A DNA stretch of 64,000 bases from Heterocephalus glaber. Taxonomy: Eukaryota > Chordata > Mammalia > Rodentia > Bathyergidae. The notes below the pieces were generated by a model. It did not search any database. It worked only from the letters and a program-made list of their open reading frames with translations, and was not told the origin of the DNA. Position numbers and translations under genes: made by a program. The stretch is from positions 9,917,868 to 9,981,867 of the forward strand of contig NW_004624778.1 in NCBI RefSeq assembly GCF_000247695.1. The letters are read 5' to 3'. Shown piece after piece: positions 10,606 to 22,452 of this stretch; position 1 is the first letter of the stretch; each line of letters begins with the position of its first letter.

Positions 10606-10694
10606 TTTTTTTTTTTTTTGGTACTGGGGACTGAACTTGGGTCCTTGGGCCTGCAAGGCAGGTGGCAGAACCACTGAGCTAAATCCCCGGCCCC
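10606..10694 (-). mobile_element. ID-like SINE
   Basis: Inverted copy: 15-T tail, GGTACTGGGGACTGAACTTG, CCACTGAGCTAAATCCCCGG. TACCTTTTT on both sides is a likely target duplication. Confidence 0.9.
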
Positions 10695-10810
10695 GTACCT
10701 TTTTGTGCATCTTTAAAATGAAATCAAAATTTCCCTCTGTTTCATGTAGAAAGAATAAAAGCTCTTTTATGACTTTCCTGATAGGCTAGTGAAAATGCTA
10801 AAGCTGATGT

Positions 10811-10901
10811 TTTTTGGGGTTTTTTTTGGTACCGGGGATTAAACTCGGGGCCTTGCACTTGTGAGGCAGGCACTGGAACCACTGAGCTAAATCCCTGGCC
10901 C
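10811..10901 (-). mobile_element. ID-like SINE
   Basis: Inverted copy: GGTACCGGGGATTAAACTCG to AGCTAAATCCCTGGCCC. The flanks AAAGCTGATGTTTT and AAAACTGATCTTTT look like a worn target-site duplication. Confidence 0.88.
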
Positions 10902-10924
10902 AAAACTGATCTTTTAAAAAATAT

Positions 10925-11045
10925 GCCCTCCATACTTCTTAATACATCACCAAAAGCTTGACCAACAACACAAAGTAAATTTGATAAATTGGATTTTATA
11001 AAAATTAAAAGCTTTTGTGCTCCAAAGGACATAATCAAGAAATTG
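10925..11045 (+). mobile_element. Older L1 ORF2 3' region, left half
   Basis: AATTGGATTTTATAAAAATT and AGCTTTTGTGCTCCAAAGGA, continuing to ATAATCAAGAAA, are the L1 ORF2 C-terminal region. The next expected L1 text (TTGAAAAGACATCCCATAG) appears only at 13483, so a later insertion splits this element. Confidence 0.82.
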
Positions 11046-13365
11046 TAGGGATGGTTCAGCATACACTAATCAATAAATGTAATTACCACATTAACAGAAC
11101 CAAGGACAAAAGTCACATGAACAGCTCAGTAGATGGAAAAAAAGCATTTGACAAATTCCAACACTCATTCGTGATTTTTATAAAACCCTAGAGAAAATTG
11201 GAATGGAAGTTCTTTATCTCAATCTGATAAAAGCCATCTATGACAAACCAACAGCCAACATCATACTAAATGGACAAAAAACTGAAATCCTTCATTCTAA
11301 AATCAGGAAAAAGACAAAGATGTCCACTGTCACCACTCTTATTCAGTATAGTTTTGGAAACATAGGCCAGACCAATTAGGCAAGAGAAAGAAGGAATAAG
11401 GATAGGAAAGGAAGAAGTTAAATTGTCATTATTTGTGGATGGCATAATACTCTATATAGAAGACCCCAAAACTCCACCAAAAGACTTCTAGATTTGATAA
11501 CCAAATTCAGTGGTGAAGCTGGATACAAAGTCAACACTCAAAAATCAGTAGCCTTCCTATACACGGATAACAAACTCGCTGAGGTTGAAGTTAGGGAAAC
11601 AATACCTTTCACAATAGCATCAAGAAAAATGAAATACTTAGGATTAATCTAGCAAAGGAAGTAATAGACTTTTACATTGAAAACTATAGAACTCTGAAAA
11701 AGGAGATTAAAGAGGATATCAGAAAATGTAAATATATTCCTTGTTCTTGGAAAGGAAGAAAATGGCTATACATCCAAAAAGTGTTATATAAATTTAATGC
11801 AGTCCTGATCAAAATACCAATAGCATACCTCACAGAACTAGAGAAAACAATCCTTTAATTCATTTGGAATCAGAAGAGACCTAGAATCGCAAAAGTAGTC
11901 CTGGGCAGCAAAGGCAAGGCAGGGGGCATCACAATCCCCAACTTGAAATTATACTACAAAGCTACTGGAATAACAGGATGGCACTGGCAAAACAAAACGA
12001 TCAGTGGAACAGAGTAGAAGATGCAGAAACAACTCCAAACACACTCAGCTACCTTATCTTTGACAAAGGGGCCAAATACCTTCACTGGAAAAAAGATAGC
12101 CTCTTTAATAAATGGTGCTGGGAAAACTGACTTTCCACATGCAGAAGATTGAAATTGGACCTATATCTCTCACCATGCACTAAACTAAAATTGAAATGGA
12201 TCAAAGATCTAAACATTAGAACACTTTGCTGGAAGATAGAATAGGTAAAACTCTTGAAGACAGGTGTAGGCAGAGACTTTATGAACAAAAATCCCATCAC
12301 AAAATACTACAAAGAACAACTCGGATCACATTATATTAAAAAGCTTTTGCACAGCAAGAGAAACAAAGTGAAGGGAACCCACAGTGGGAAAAAATTTTTG
12401 CCAGCTACTTAGACAAAACACTCATGTAGAATATATAAACAAAAAAATCAGGACACCCCCCCCCCCAATTTAAAGACCTTATCCCAAAATGGGCAACCGA
12501 AATGAATAGACAGTTCTCAGATGATGCAGTACAAATAACAAATACATGTGTGAAAAAATATTCAACATCACTGGTCATTCAAGAAATGCAAAGTAAAACA
12601 ACACTGAGATTCCATCTCCAGAAACAATGGCTATCATTAAGAAATCAATAAATGCTGACGAGAATGTGAGGGAAAAGGAACCCTTCTGCACACTTGGTGG
12701 GAGTGTAATTGGTGCAACTAATACAGAAATCAGTATGAAGATTCCTCAAAAAACTAAAACTAGAGATTCCATTTGACCCAGCTATCCCCCTTCTAGGTAT
12801 CTTTCCAAAAGAATTAAAAGCATCATACCACAGTGATATATGCATACCCATGTTTGTAACAATACAATCTGTAATAGCTAAATCATGGGAACAGCCCAGA
12901 TGCTCATCAGTAGATGAATAAAGAAAATGTGGTTTATGTACAATGGTGTACTACACTACCATAAGGATAAATTTTAGACATTTTTTAGGGAAATGGATGC
13001 ACCTTGAGACCATAATTTTAAGTGAAAGTAATTGGACACACTTGTTTATCACATTGTTTCTCTTGTGTGAGAAACACAAAGGGTAAATATGGACCAAAAT
13101 GAATGATACTGGAAAATAGGAAGAAAATATTCAAATGGGAAGGGGAACAAGAGAGGGGATAAGGAAGGGAGCAAATAAGGAGTTAAAAAAAAAAATGGAA
13201 AGAAAACAATAGAAACAAAATTTGTAAAGGGAGGGAGGAGAAGAATTGAAGCTAAGGGACAGAATTGTGGGGAAAAAAAAGATACGTACAGAACAAATTC
13301 CCTATGGTGATCATCATCATTATGTATGTCAAAAGTGTACCAATAAGAGTAACTTAAAAATGCTG
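11046..13365 (+). pseudogene. Younger 5'-truncated rodent L1 (ORF2 pseudogene plus 3' UTR)
   Basis: Starts within the L1 reverse transcriptase region (GGGATGGTTCAGCATACACT), continues through the ORF2 C-terminus, and ends in a purine-rich 3' UTR (13.1-13.3 kb) characteristic of rodent L1. The frame is broken by many stops. The reverse transcriptase catalytic F-A-D-D position reads F-V-D-G at 11432-11443, so it cannot be active. It lies inside an older L1 on the same strand, with short AAATTG target repeats at about 11040-11045 and 13480-13485. A B1 element sits at its 3' end. Confidence 0.88.
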
Positions 13366-13371
13366 TAAAGA

Positions 13372-13470
13372 CAGCTGAATGTGTAATCCCAGCACTCAAG
13401 AGGCTGAGACAAAAGGATTAGGAGTTCAAGGCCAGCATGGGCTACATAGCCTTTGTCTCAAAATAACGAT
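13372..13470 (+). mobile_element. 5'-truncated B1 SINE at the L1 3' end
   Basis: TGTAATCCCAGCACTCAAGAG through GTTCAAGGCCAGCATGGGCT to GTCTCAAAATAACG. It lacks the first B1 bases and lies at the L1 tail. Confidence 0.82.
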
Positions 13471-13480
13471 AACAAATAAA

Positions 13481-14270
13481 AATTGAAAAGACATCCCATA
13501 GAATGGGAGAAAATATTCACAAACCTTAAATCTGATGAGTCTGATATCTGTACAGTATTAAGTACTCTAACAACTCAATAAAAAGAAAAGCCAGTTAAAA
13601 AATAGACAAAGGAGCCAGGCATGGTGGTGCACACCTATAACCCCAGCATTCGGGGGGAAAAAAGCACCTAAACAGATGTTTCTCTGAGGAAAATATATAA
13701 TTGGTCAAGAAGCATATGAAAAGATGTTCGACATTAACACATCATCAGAGAGATACCAGTAAAAACCACAGTAAGATACTGCCTCACACCCAGTAGGAGG
13801 GTTAGAGTCAGAAAGTCACGTAACAGCGAGAAATTGGAACTCTTGTACACTGCTGGTGGGAATATAAAATGGTGCATCCACTTTGGAAAACAGGCTGTTC
13901 TTCAAATGGCTAAATAATATTATTCAGCCATAAATAGTACTGATGGGTGGATGGTCCTTAAATCATTATGGTGAATGAAAAGCCAGGTGTGAAAGACTAT
14001 ACACTCGTCCATGTATAAGAAATGCCCAGAATAGATAGATTTGTAGAAATGAAGTAGACTAGCGGTTGTGAGAGGCTGAGGGAAGGCAGAAATAGGGAGT
14101 GACTGCTAATGGGTAAAGAGTTTGCTTTGGGAATGATGAAAATACTCTAAAGTTATGTAGGGGATGGTCACACCTCTGTACTAAAAAACCTCTAAATTAT
14201 ACTCCTAAAAAGAATGAATTTACGTTGTGTGAATTACATATTAAATACCAATTAGCTTCGGAATTGAAGA
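13481..14270 (+). mobile_element. Older L1, right half
   Basis: Resumes exactly where the left half stops: TTGAAAAGACATCCCATAG and GGGAGAAAATATTCACAAAC. Later come CTTGTACACTGCTGGTGGGA, the tail phrases ATTCAGCCATAAATAGTACT, and an AT-rich end. A B1 fragment interrupts it at 13614-13664. Confidence 0.8.
13614..13664 (+). mobile_element. B1 SINE fragment (5' end only)
   Basis: GCCAGGCATGGTGGTGCACA to CCCCAGCATTCGG, then straight into GGGGAAAAAA. Only the left 40 bases of B1 are present. Confidence 0.8.
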
Positions 14271-14989
14271 TAAATACTTTAAGCTATTAATGTCTTGGCA
14301 AGAACAAGGTGCCACGCATTTTTCAGAATACAGGTTTAAATAGTGGGGGCAGAAAGGATAGTAGGAAGGTATAGTCCAGCTCTTAGGGATCCAGAAGACC
14401 AAATGGCTGTAATTGAAGACAAGCATGGTCAGCTTCTTCACTGGCCGACCTTTAGATGAGAATTCAGGAAACCTGCCCACTGTGAAAGGTAGTGTGGCTT
14501 GCTGCAGTTTCTATGCCACCAAAGCTGCCACTCAAGGGTGAAGACTATTCAGAAAGAAACCCTCTGAAATATGAGTCCTTAACTGACTTCCAGCAGGGGC
14601 TCCAGTAAGCTTTGTATGTCAGATGAGGCAATGGGTATGGATGGGTTCCTGCAGGGAAAATCTCTGAGCTCCTGGAACCTGCTGCTGGCTTGACCCTCTG
14701 GCTTTTGCCTAACAGCAGACCTCTTGCTGGAATGGCCACAATCATATCCTTTGGGCATTGGATGGAATGGGGACAATTTCCCTGTATACATGCCCTTCAC
14801 CATCTCAAGATTCTGCTGTGTTGATTCTTGCTCCCTCTCTTAATTTCGAGCTCTGAGGGTCACTGTCACCCTTGAAGGTGCTGAGGCAGAAGCCATGAAA
14901 GGGGTGTAAAGCAGTCCTGGGTACTTCTCTCTTACCTGTTGTAGTGATCTTGCACAACTCCTCAAAGTTTTGACTAAATTCTGCTGCTA
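14271..14989. other. Intergenic DNA, nothing recognised
   Basis: No repeat family or gene recognised. It ends at the target duplication of the L1 that follows. Confidence 0.4.
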
Positions 14990-15360
14990 AGCTCTTTGGG
15001 TTCTTTTTTCTTCTTCCATTCATTCATTTTATTGGTACATTTTAGGTATACAATATGCTGGCATTCATTATTGGGAATTTGTACCTTTACATAATATATC
15101 TTGGTTCTTATTTTTTTCCCCATTCCTCTGCCCTCCCTTCAACCCCTCCATCCCTCCCTATTTACAAAGACTTTGTTTCTGTTTTTTCCTTTTCTCATCC
15201 TTTTCCTTCTTTCCTTTCCCCTTCCCCTCCTACTTCTCCTTCACCTTTGGACCTTCTCTTCCTATTTCACATCTATATACATTTTGATCCTTATTTACCC
15301 TTTCAGTTTCTCACACAAGAGAAACTATTTGATATTTACACATGTGTGTCCAATTTATTT

Positions 15361-15443
15361 GACCTTTTTTTTGGTACTGGGGATCGAACTCAGGTCCTTG
15401 TGCTTCCACAGCAGGCGGCGAAACCACTGAGCTAAATCCCCGT
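15361..15443 (-). mobile_element. ID-like SINE nested in L1
   Basis: Inverted copy: GGTACTGGGGATCGAACTCA to AGCTAAATCCCCG. TGTGTGTCCAATTTATTT (15343-15360) and TGTGTGTCCAGTTTATTT (15444-15461) are the target duplication, one mismatch. Confidence 0.95.
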
Positions 15444-15832
15444 TGTGTGTCCAGTTTATTTAGCTATAAATGTCTCTGGTTTTTCATTCTTTATGGCTGA
15501 GCAGTATTCCATTTTATTAAAAAAAAACCACATTTTCTTTAGCCAGTCTCCAATTGATGGGCATTTGGGCTGTTTCCAAGTTTTACCTATTACAAACTCT
15601 GATCCCATGAACATGGGTGCATATATTTTGCTGTGGTATGATTATTTTAATTCTTTTGGGAAGATACCCAGCAGGGGAATAGGTGGGTCAAATGGGACCA
15701 CTAGTCCGAGTTTTTTGAGGTATCTCCATACTGATTTCCACAGTGGTTTCACCACTCTACACGTCCACCAACAGTGGAGAAGGATTCCTTTCTCCCCACA
15801 GCTCTGCCAGCATTTGTTATTGGTTGATTTCT

Positions 15833-15936
15833 TTTTTTTTTTTTTTTCTTTTTTTTTTTTTGGTACTGGGGATTGAGCTCAGGTCCTTGCACTTGTGGAG
15901 CAGGCGGCAAAACCACAGAGCTAAATCCCCAGCCCC
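15833..15936 (-). mobile_element. ID-like SINE nested in L1
   Basis: Inverted copy with a long T tail interrupted by C. The 16-bp repeats TATTGGTTGATTTCTT at about 15818-15833 and 15937-15952 are perfect. Confidence 0.95.
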
Positions 15937-16275
15937 TATTGGTTGATTTCTTGATAGCAGCCATTCTTTCTGGAGTGAGGTGGAATTGTCAGTGTTGTTT
16001 TCATTTGCATCTCTCAAATGACCAGTGATGTTGAACATTTTTTCGTATGTTTATTTGCTATTTGTACTTCTTTGTCTGAGAAATGTCTATTCACTTCAGA
16101 TGCCCATTTTTGGATTGGGTCTTTAAATTTGGGAGGTCTGATTTTTTAAAGTTCTTTATAGATTCTAGATAGTAGACCTTTGTCCGAGGAACAGCTGGTG
16201 AAAATTTTTTCCCACATTGTGAGTTATCTCTTCACTCTGTTGGTGGTTTCTCTTGCTGTAGCTCTTTGGGTTCTT

Positions 16276-18128
16276 GCCAGAGTATATTTGTCATACATTA
16301 AAAATGCAGACTTTTCACTCGGTGGTGAAATATCCAGAATCCTTCCACCATCCTTTTAGGCACCAGCCGGTTAGAACGAACGCTGTAGGGTTAGCTGCTA
16401 CAGGAAGCCCCCATCTGTGGCAGGTTTGATATTTACCCTGTCACTGCTAGACTACAATTCTGGGGGGACAAGGCACTTAGGGCAGAGGGTGCTTACTAAC
16501 CAGAATTGAAATGTCATTGTTTTAACAACCAATATAACCAAACTAGTGCATTCATTTGACTTTTTGCACCTTAGCTATCTCCCTCTTAAGATGGGAATAA
16601 TAGTACCCACCTCCTAGGATTTTCCTAAAGAGTAAATGAATGGATAGAAGCCAGGTCCTTGCCATCAGGGTTGGCAGCCCAGCACCAGTCCTTGAGGTGG
16701 AAAAAAAATTTCCAAGATCTGGTTCAAGTCCTGCCTTTATTACCAATAAGCTAAGGCTTATGAGGCCAGATTCCTCTGTAGGTTCCACCTTCATCTGTGA
16801 AGAGGGTTATTTATGGGCCTACCACCATCTGTAGATTTGGGGAGGGGGGGACCAGATAAGGTAATAGGGTAGCATGAGAGGATTCACAGTTGCAGACTCA
16901 AATGTCTACAGAAGCAAGGGTGGTACTGGAAGCACCTCATTGAGTCAGATACAAGAAGATAAGGAATGTGTTGAATGAGAAGGCTTATGTTTGGCCAAAG
17001 GGGAACTTGTCCACGAGAGTAAGCTTGATGTTGGCCTCTCTGTGGATTTTTCCAAAGAAATTGAAGTGTGGATTTTTAAAATGCAAATATGAAATTGGCT
17101 TGTAGATGTATTTGGTCATAGTCAGGCCTGCTGAGTATATAACTTGAATAGACCTGTTGGTGCAGTAAGAAATAAAAATCGGTGGACCTGTTTTGATATA
17201 CTGTCTCTCCCTCTTTCCGCCCTCAGAGCCCTCCTGTCTTGGAGTAAAAGATAGTGAACCTGGGGTGGCCTGGTGCACTGACCAACATTCCAAGCAGGCT
17301 GCTGACACTTGGTGTTGCAGGCAAGCCACTCTTGTAAGGGAGACTGTACCTATCCAGCTGTGGTATCTTATATCCTTCGTCTGATGTATTTCCTGGTTAC
17401 ATCTTTGGCTTGCTAAATCGTAAGCCAAAAGGAATGGAGGCCAAGTTTATATCTTAAGTCTTGCCAGCCATGTAACCTGGATCAATTCTATTTGGCCTAG
17501 CTCAGCCAGGAGCTGCGTGGGTCAAACAAAACTCAATTGCAGGCCTGAATTAGGCTGAGGGCTGCCAGTTTGCTACCTCTACACTGAACAAATTTCACTA
17601 GTGCAGCCAACACTTAAGAACTTATTTGCTATGTGCTAGGCATCGGGCCAGACCATAGACCTGGGCCTCATTCTCAAGTAGCTGCCTCTATCTGATATAA
17701 CAAACCATTGTCAAAAAGTCTGACAGATACTAAGGTCAGAGCTCAATGCAAGCTACTGTGAGAACAAAAGTCTCCCTAAGCCAGCTGGTAGGATGAAATG
17801 AACAAAGGATGGAAGAGCTCTTGCAGAAAGCTAAGACTTCTTCAGCTAAGTTTGAGGACTAGGCAAAAAACCATGATTTCTGCAAAGTAGACAGTGGAAG
17901 GTGTGGGTGGGTGTCATTCAGGTACAAAGCTTAGGCAAGTCATGGAAGTGAGACAGCATAACTCAAAGAGTAGCTGCTAGTTGGGAGACAGGGAGAGCAG
18001 TGGGAAATAAGCTAGAGACATCAGAGCCATGTGATCAAGGGCCTTGAATGCCTGGTAAACACCCCATAGACACTCTGGCTATGGAGACCATGTTTATTAC
18101 TTTCAAAAAGCTTACATTTAAAGGTAGG

Positions 18129-18129
<1 letters not shown>
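16276..18129. other. Intergenic DNA with old MIR-like traces
   Basis: MIR-like text occurs at 16555-16670 and 16720-16810. A weak hAT-like phrase (GGCTGCCAGTTTGCTACCTC inverted-repeat style) occurs near 17560. The remainder is unassigned, with no coding signal. Confidence 0.4.
16555..16670 (+). repeat. MIR SINE relic
   Basis: TTTTTGCACCTTAGCTATCT, then GATGGGAATAATAGTACCCA and TTTTCCTAAAGAGTAAATGA, follow the MIR order. Confidence 0.65.

Positions 18130-18170
<41 letters not shown>
18130..18170 (+). repeat. (TA)n microsatellite
   Basis: About 20 uninterrupted TA dinucleotides, followed by GTATCTATATC. Confidence 0.97.
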
Positions 18171-18173
<3 letters not shown>

Positions 18174-18661
18174 CTATATCTGCAATAAGGATGTACCTCC
18201 GAAATGATTGAGGAGCACTAAGGTATGGTATAAAGGGAGGAATAAGGACAGCTCTTCCTGGCAGTGTAGCACATTAAAGAATTGATATTTGGAATTGGGA
18301 GGTTTTAGTAGGACACTTCTGCAGGAATCAAGCAGAGATGATGAAGCTGAATGACAGCAGTGCTGGAGGATGGAAAGAGGAGTATGAAGAAATCTCTTAA
18401 GAGGTAGACTCTACAGGAGTTGGTGATAGAGTGGGGAGGTGGATGCAGAACACATGGGTGAGAAAGAAAGCGTCATCTGCTGAGTAGGAAATACAGAAAA
18501 AGCATCAGATTTGAAGAATGTAGCAGAAGCTCTTGGGTGTCCCATGTCACACCCCTCTCAGGTGACAGTAAGTTACTAATTGCCTTTGTACTCACTACTG
18601 TTAGGAAGGCACAGTGCCTGCTGGCTTTGGAGCATGGTACATACGGTACTTAGAAATACTG

Positions 18662-19280
18662 TTATATTTTTTCCCCACACCCTTGCCAGCATTTGTACAG
18701 CTGTTGGTAGGAGTACAACCATGATAAAAATCAGTATTGAAATTCCTCAAAAAACTAAAACTAGAAATTTTATTTGACCTAGCTACTCTCCTAGTTATCT
18801 TCTCAAAAGAGTTAAAGACATCATATTACAGTAGTACATGCGTACCCATGTTTATAGCAGCACAGTTTGTAATAGCTAAATCTTGGAAGCCTATGTGTCC
18901 ATCAACAGGTGGATAAAGAAAATGTAATTATACACAATGTGGTACTACTCTGCCATAGAGATGTATAAACCTAAGTCATTTGTAGAGAAATGGATGCACC
19001 TTGAGACGATAATGTTAAGTGAAATAAATTAGACACAAGCTTAAATATCACATGGTTTCTTTTCTATGAGAAACCCAAATTATAAATAAAGAGCAAAATA
19101 AAAGATAATTGGAAGTAGGGAGATAGATCTTTCTCAAATAGAAAGGGGATCAAGAGGTGGAGGGAGGGGGATAGAGAGCAGGGGAAGAGGTCAGAAAAAG
19201 GAAATAAGATGTATTATGTACATATAGCAACTCCACACAAAGAATGTAAACATTATTTACTGCAAATATGTACTAAAAAA
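18662..19280 (+). mobile_element. 5'-inverted, 5'-truncated L1 insertion (twin priming)
   Basis: From about 18696 the sequence is sense L1 3' region (TACAGCTGTTGGTAGGAGTA and onward) to a short A tail ending at 19280. The first roughly 34 bases (18662-18695, TTTTCCCCACACCCTTGCCA) are the reverse complement of the L1 segment that normally lies just upstream. AGAAATACTG at 18652-18661 and 19281-19290 is a perfect 10-bp target duplication bracketing both pieces. Confidence 0.85.
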
Positions 19281-19485
19281 AGAAATACTGCTCTAACTCT
19301 GGCTTGGAGCAAGGGAGGGCTCTGTAGCACAAGTAAGGCTGCACTGAAGTCTGCCCTGCTGCTTAGACCATCTGGCCTGCAATCCAGTGGTACTAGTTGT
19401 TCGTGGTAGATAAGAATGTAGTGTGGATTGTACATGCCCAAGGATTCTGGAGCAAGCTACGTTGTGAAGAGAACTATTCACTTTT

Positions 19486-19577
19486 TTTTTTTTTCTTCTT
19501 TTTGGTACTAGGGATTGAACTCAGGTCCTTGCACTTGTGAGGCAGGCGGCAGAACCACTGAGCTAAATCCTCGGCCC
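19486..19577 (-). mobile_element. ID-like SINE
   Basis: Inverted copy: GGTACTAGGGATTGAACTCA to AGCTAAATCCTCGGCCC. ACTATTCACTTTTT and ACTGTTCACTTTTT flank it. Confidence 0.92.
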
Positions 19578-21877
19578 CACTGTTCACTTTTTGAAAAGCA
19601 GCTCCCAGAGTGCTTTTGGGCCCCAGGAGAGACAGAACATCTGACCATGGGGTATTAGTTGACCAAGGCACAAGAGAAACTTCTTGTGCACTGAACTTTG
19701 TATCCCTCTGGTCATAAATTAGGCAGACCCAACAACAATCCATTCTAGAATGGATGAGGTGCATCTAGGATTGGGTGTGAGCAGACCCAGAGGGTCCGAA
19801 TGAGCTGCAAGAACAGATGAGCTGGATCTCTCTTCCTTGGGCCTCCAAGGCATTTACCTTGGTACATTGATGACTTGCTTTCAGATCACACCAAGGGTTT
19901 TCTTGTGACCAGCTGATAGAGCAAGAATAATTGTAGGCCTGATTCAGTGTGTTGATAGCCAAAAATGGACTGCTCTTTCCACTTAAAGCCCTGGTTAAGT
20001 TGCCCCGAAAAGGGTAAGGGGAAACTCTCCCAGTGGACAGAGCTTAGAGCCTGTTCAGGTACACCTGTTTGTCAACTTGGTGTAGGAGGGAAAGAGTAGA
20101 ATGTATTTTACAAAGATTTATATGCACTCTTGGGCAGCAAATGGTTTGGTTGGTCAGAGGCCTGAAAGTAAAAAGACAGAGGGTGACAAGGAGTTCTGGG
20201 GAAGAGGCATATGGATAGTCCTATAGGAGTGGCCACAAATTCCCATTAGAGACCACCCACCAGAGAAGAGACGCTGAGCAACCAGGTGGGCAGCAGCATG
20301 ATTCCCTGAGGAAATTAGCTGTGTCCTCAAGTGACCTCCCTGCCATGGTGATGGGTAAAGGTTAGGCATGGGTCCACAGAGCAAGGACCTGCCACTACTA
20401 ACTGATCTGTCACAGAAAGACAGGCCCCAAGCCCTTGCTCAGCCAGCCACCAGGGGCATATTAATTTTATTGGCCCTTCTGGCTTGCAATAGGCAGCCAG
20501 GACTAAGAGGTCTGTTTTATGGCAAAGGAGGTGCAACAATGGGTGCTTGATAAGGGAATCCAGTGGCCTGGTATATACCAAATGGGCAGAAGCAGTGGAC
20601 CAGCTAATGGGATGGCTTATTGAAAACTGAGCTGAGACACCAACTCAAGGATGAAACACTGGGGTTGGGTGCTGTCATCCAGAATACAACTGATACACGT
20701 GGTACTGTGTCCCTAGTTGCCAGGATACACAGGTTCAGGAACAAAGGGTGGATGTAGTATTAGTTTCTCTCCTTCACTCTCAGTGGTCTGTTTGCATCCA
20801 GTAGAAAAATGCCTAGAACTTGTGCCTGGTGATGTCATGGAATGGGCCTTTGCAGTATCCATGGTGTGACAAGGCAAGTCAACAGAAGGTGCAGGCCCCT
20901 CAGGGGTGTAGGTCTGACTAAACCCATTAGGAAAAGCAACCTGGATTGGCTGAAGTGCCAGCTGAGAATGAGGAAAATCTAGAGTAGATGGTAAAGGAAG
21001 ATAATGATCAGCAATTTCAGCCTCCAGACCTGTTGCAGCAGTGAGCAGTGCTGTAGTTTGTCCCACTAACTTTGAAGGGCTTCCACTAGATTATGACTGT
21101 GTACCACCTTGATGGCTCAGTGCCAGGATGGGCTTCATGTGGGGCATGAATGGGTCAGGGTGATGGAAGGAGCGGACCATCTGGGAAGCCCTGCGTCACA
21201 TCCTCTTCATGACCCCCTGATTTCAGCCTCAGTTATGGTCTACAGTTTTGTGTGCACTTGGGCTTAAGCTGACCTCACTCTAACCCCATGGAGTGTATCA
21301 TTCTGATTTCTATTTCAGGGCCTCCTCCAAGGCCAAAGGAGCCTGTTTGGCCTGTGTATCCCAAACATAGTCCAGACGTTAGGGGAGTCAATGGCCCTAG
21401 GATGCCCCCAACAGTGGAGGGTTAATAAATGTCCTATCAAATTCCCAGCCAGGTGACAAATGTCTAGGTCTCTTGGTTGGACAGTTCTAGGAGGCATTCT
21501 GTTTCCTTCTCAGGTGATCTCGGAGGAATTGAACCTCCATAACTCATGGCAGCGACTTTGCTGATGGACTTTGATGATGGATTTTTTTCTCTTTCATTTT
21601 CTCACTCTGAATTCTTCACTCTTACTTCCTGAGACTTTCTTCCAGTTAAGCTACTTAAGTACTTGTCTCAGGCTCTGGTTCTAACAAAGGCAGGGAGGGA
21701 GAGGGAGAGTTCACTCTGAGCTTGACTTGCTGAAGAGTTATCCTCTGGAAATGGGTACCAGACAGTGGCCACATGCCTTTGGGAGATGTAAATTTATGTA
21801 TTAGCATAGGGAAGCAGATAGAACCACAGGCCTAAGGAAAAGTCTTAGGCCAGTGGAAGAGAAAACACCTTCTAACA
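19578..21877. other. Intergenic DNA, unassigned
   Basis: About 2.3 kb without a recognised transposon. The minus strand holds several moderately long open stretches (for example 20713-21066). I find no retroviral, enzyme or domain motif in them and no splice context, so I leave them unannotated. Confidence 0.4.
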
Positions 21878-22104
21878 CAGTGCTATACAACCAGGGGCCG
21901 GTTTATCACCCAGGGAACATTTGACAATGCCTGGTGGCAATTTTGGTTGTCATGGTGGGAACAGGTGTTGCTAATGGTATCCAGTGAGTAGAGGTCAGGA
22001 TGCCACCAAATATCCAGCAAGGCACAGCACACAAGTCAGAGCTACACAACAAACAGTTGTCCAGCCCAACATGTCAGTGATGCTGAAATTGAGAAATGGT
22101 CCTC
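21878..22104 (+). mobile_element. MER5-type hAT-Charlie DNA transposon relic
   Basis: Matches MER5 in order: CAGTGCTATACAACCAGGGG, CCAGGGAACATTTGACAATG, TTTTGGTTGTCATGGTGGGA, TCCAGCCCAACATGTCAGTG and GAAATTGAGAAATGGTCCT. Flanks TTCTAACA and CTCTAGGA resemble a decayed 8-bp hAT target site. It is non-autonomous and long inactive. Confidence 0.92.
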
Positions 22105-22452
22105 TAGGAGACTGCAGAGGCACAGTGAGACTGGCATTGAAAGCTAGAGCTGCTTCATGGGGCCACTAGGACTGGCAGGGCAGTGGTGCAGAGGGGTTTA
22201 GGAAAGTAAGAGCCAGTAACTGTCCCTTCAGTTTAGCATTATAGATCTTTGCCAAATCGATTTCATCAGTATTGTGGTTTCATCAGCATTGTGGAGTAGC
22301 AGCTAGTTTGGAGTTGGAGAAAGTAGGCCTGGAAGGCAGTTAATGAAGACGAGGATAGACTTTCCAGGAACTTGGAGGTGAAGGAAAGGAGGGGATACTG
22401 GGATTAGCTAGAAGGAGCCACAGGATCAAGGAAGAATGTGAAAAGATATTGG

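Larger units (their letters stand above)
15006..16259 (-). pseudogene. 5'-truncated L1, antisense, with perfect 16-bp target duplication
   Basis: On the minus strand this is an L1 ORF2 C-terminal region followed by the purine-rich 3' UTR (seen here as polypyrimidine 15.11-15.27 kb). AGCTCTTTGGGTTCTT occurs at 14990-15005 and 16260-16275 exactly, defining the whole insertion. Two ID-like SINEs later inserted into it. The same L1 family is present at 11.0-13.4 kb. Confidence 0.93.

Noticed and set aside
20713..21066. 117-residue minus-strand frame and neighbours at 20327-20581 and 21315-21497, considered as endogenous retroviral pol or gag
   Set aside because: I could find no protease, reverse transcriptase, integrase or dUTPase motif, no LTR pair and no primer-binding site, so a retroviral label is not supported.
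21520..21545. tRNA-like T-arm phrase (GAGGTTCAATTCCTCC on the minus strand), possibly mitochondrial tRNA-Leu or a primer-binding site
   Set aside because: The match is about 14 bases and no cloverleaf or adjoining mitochondrial sequence follows.
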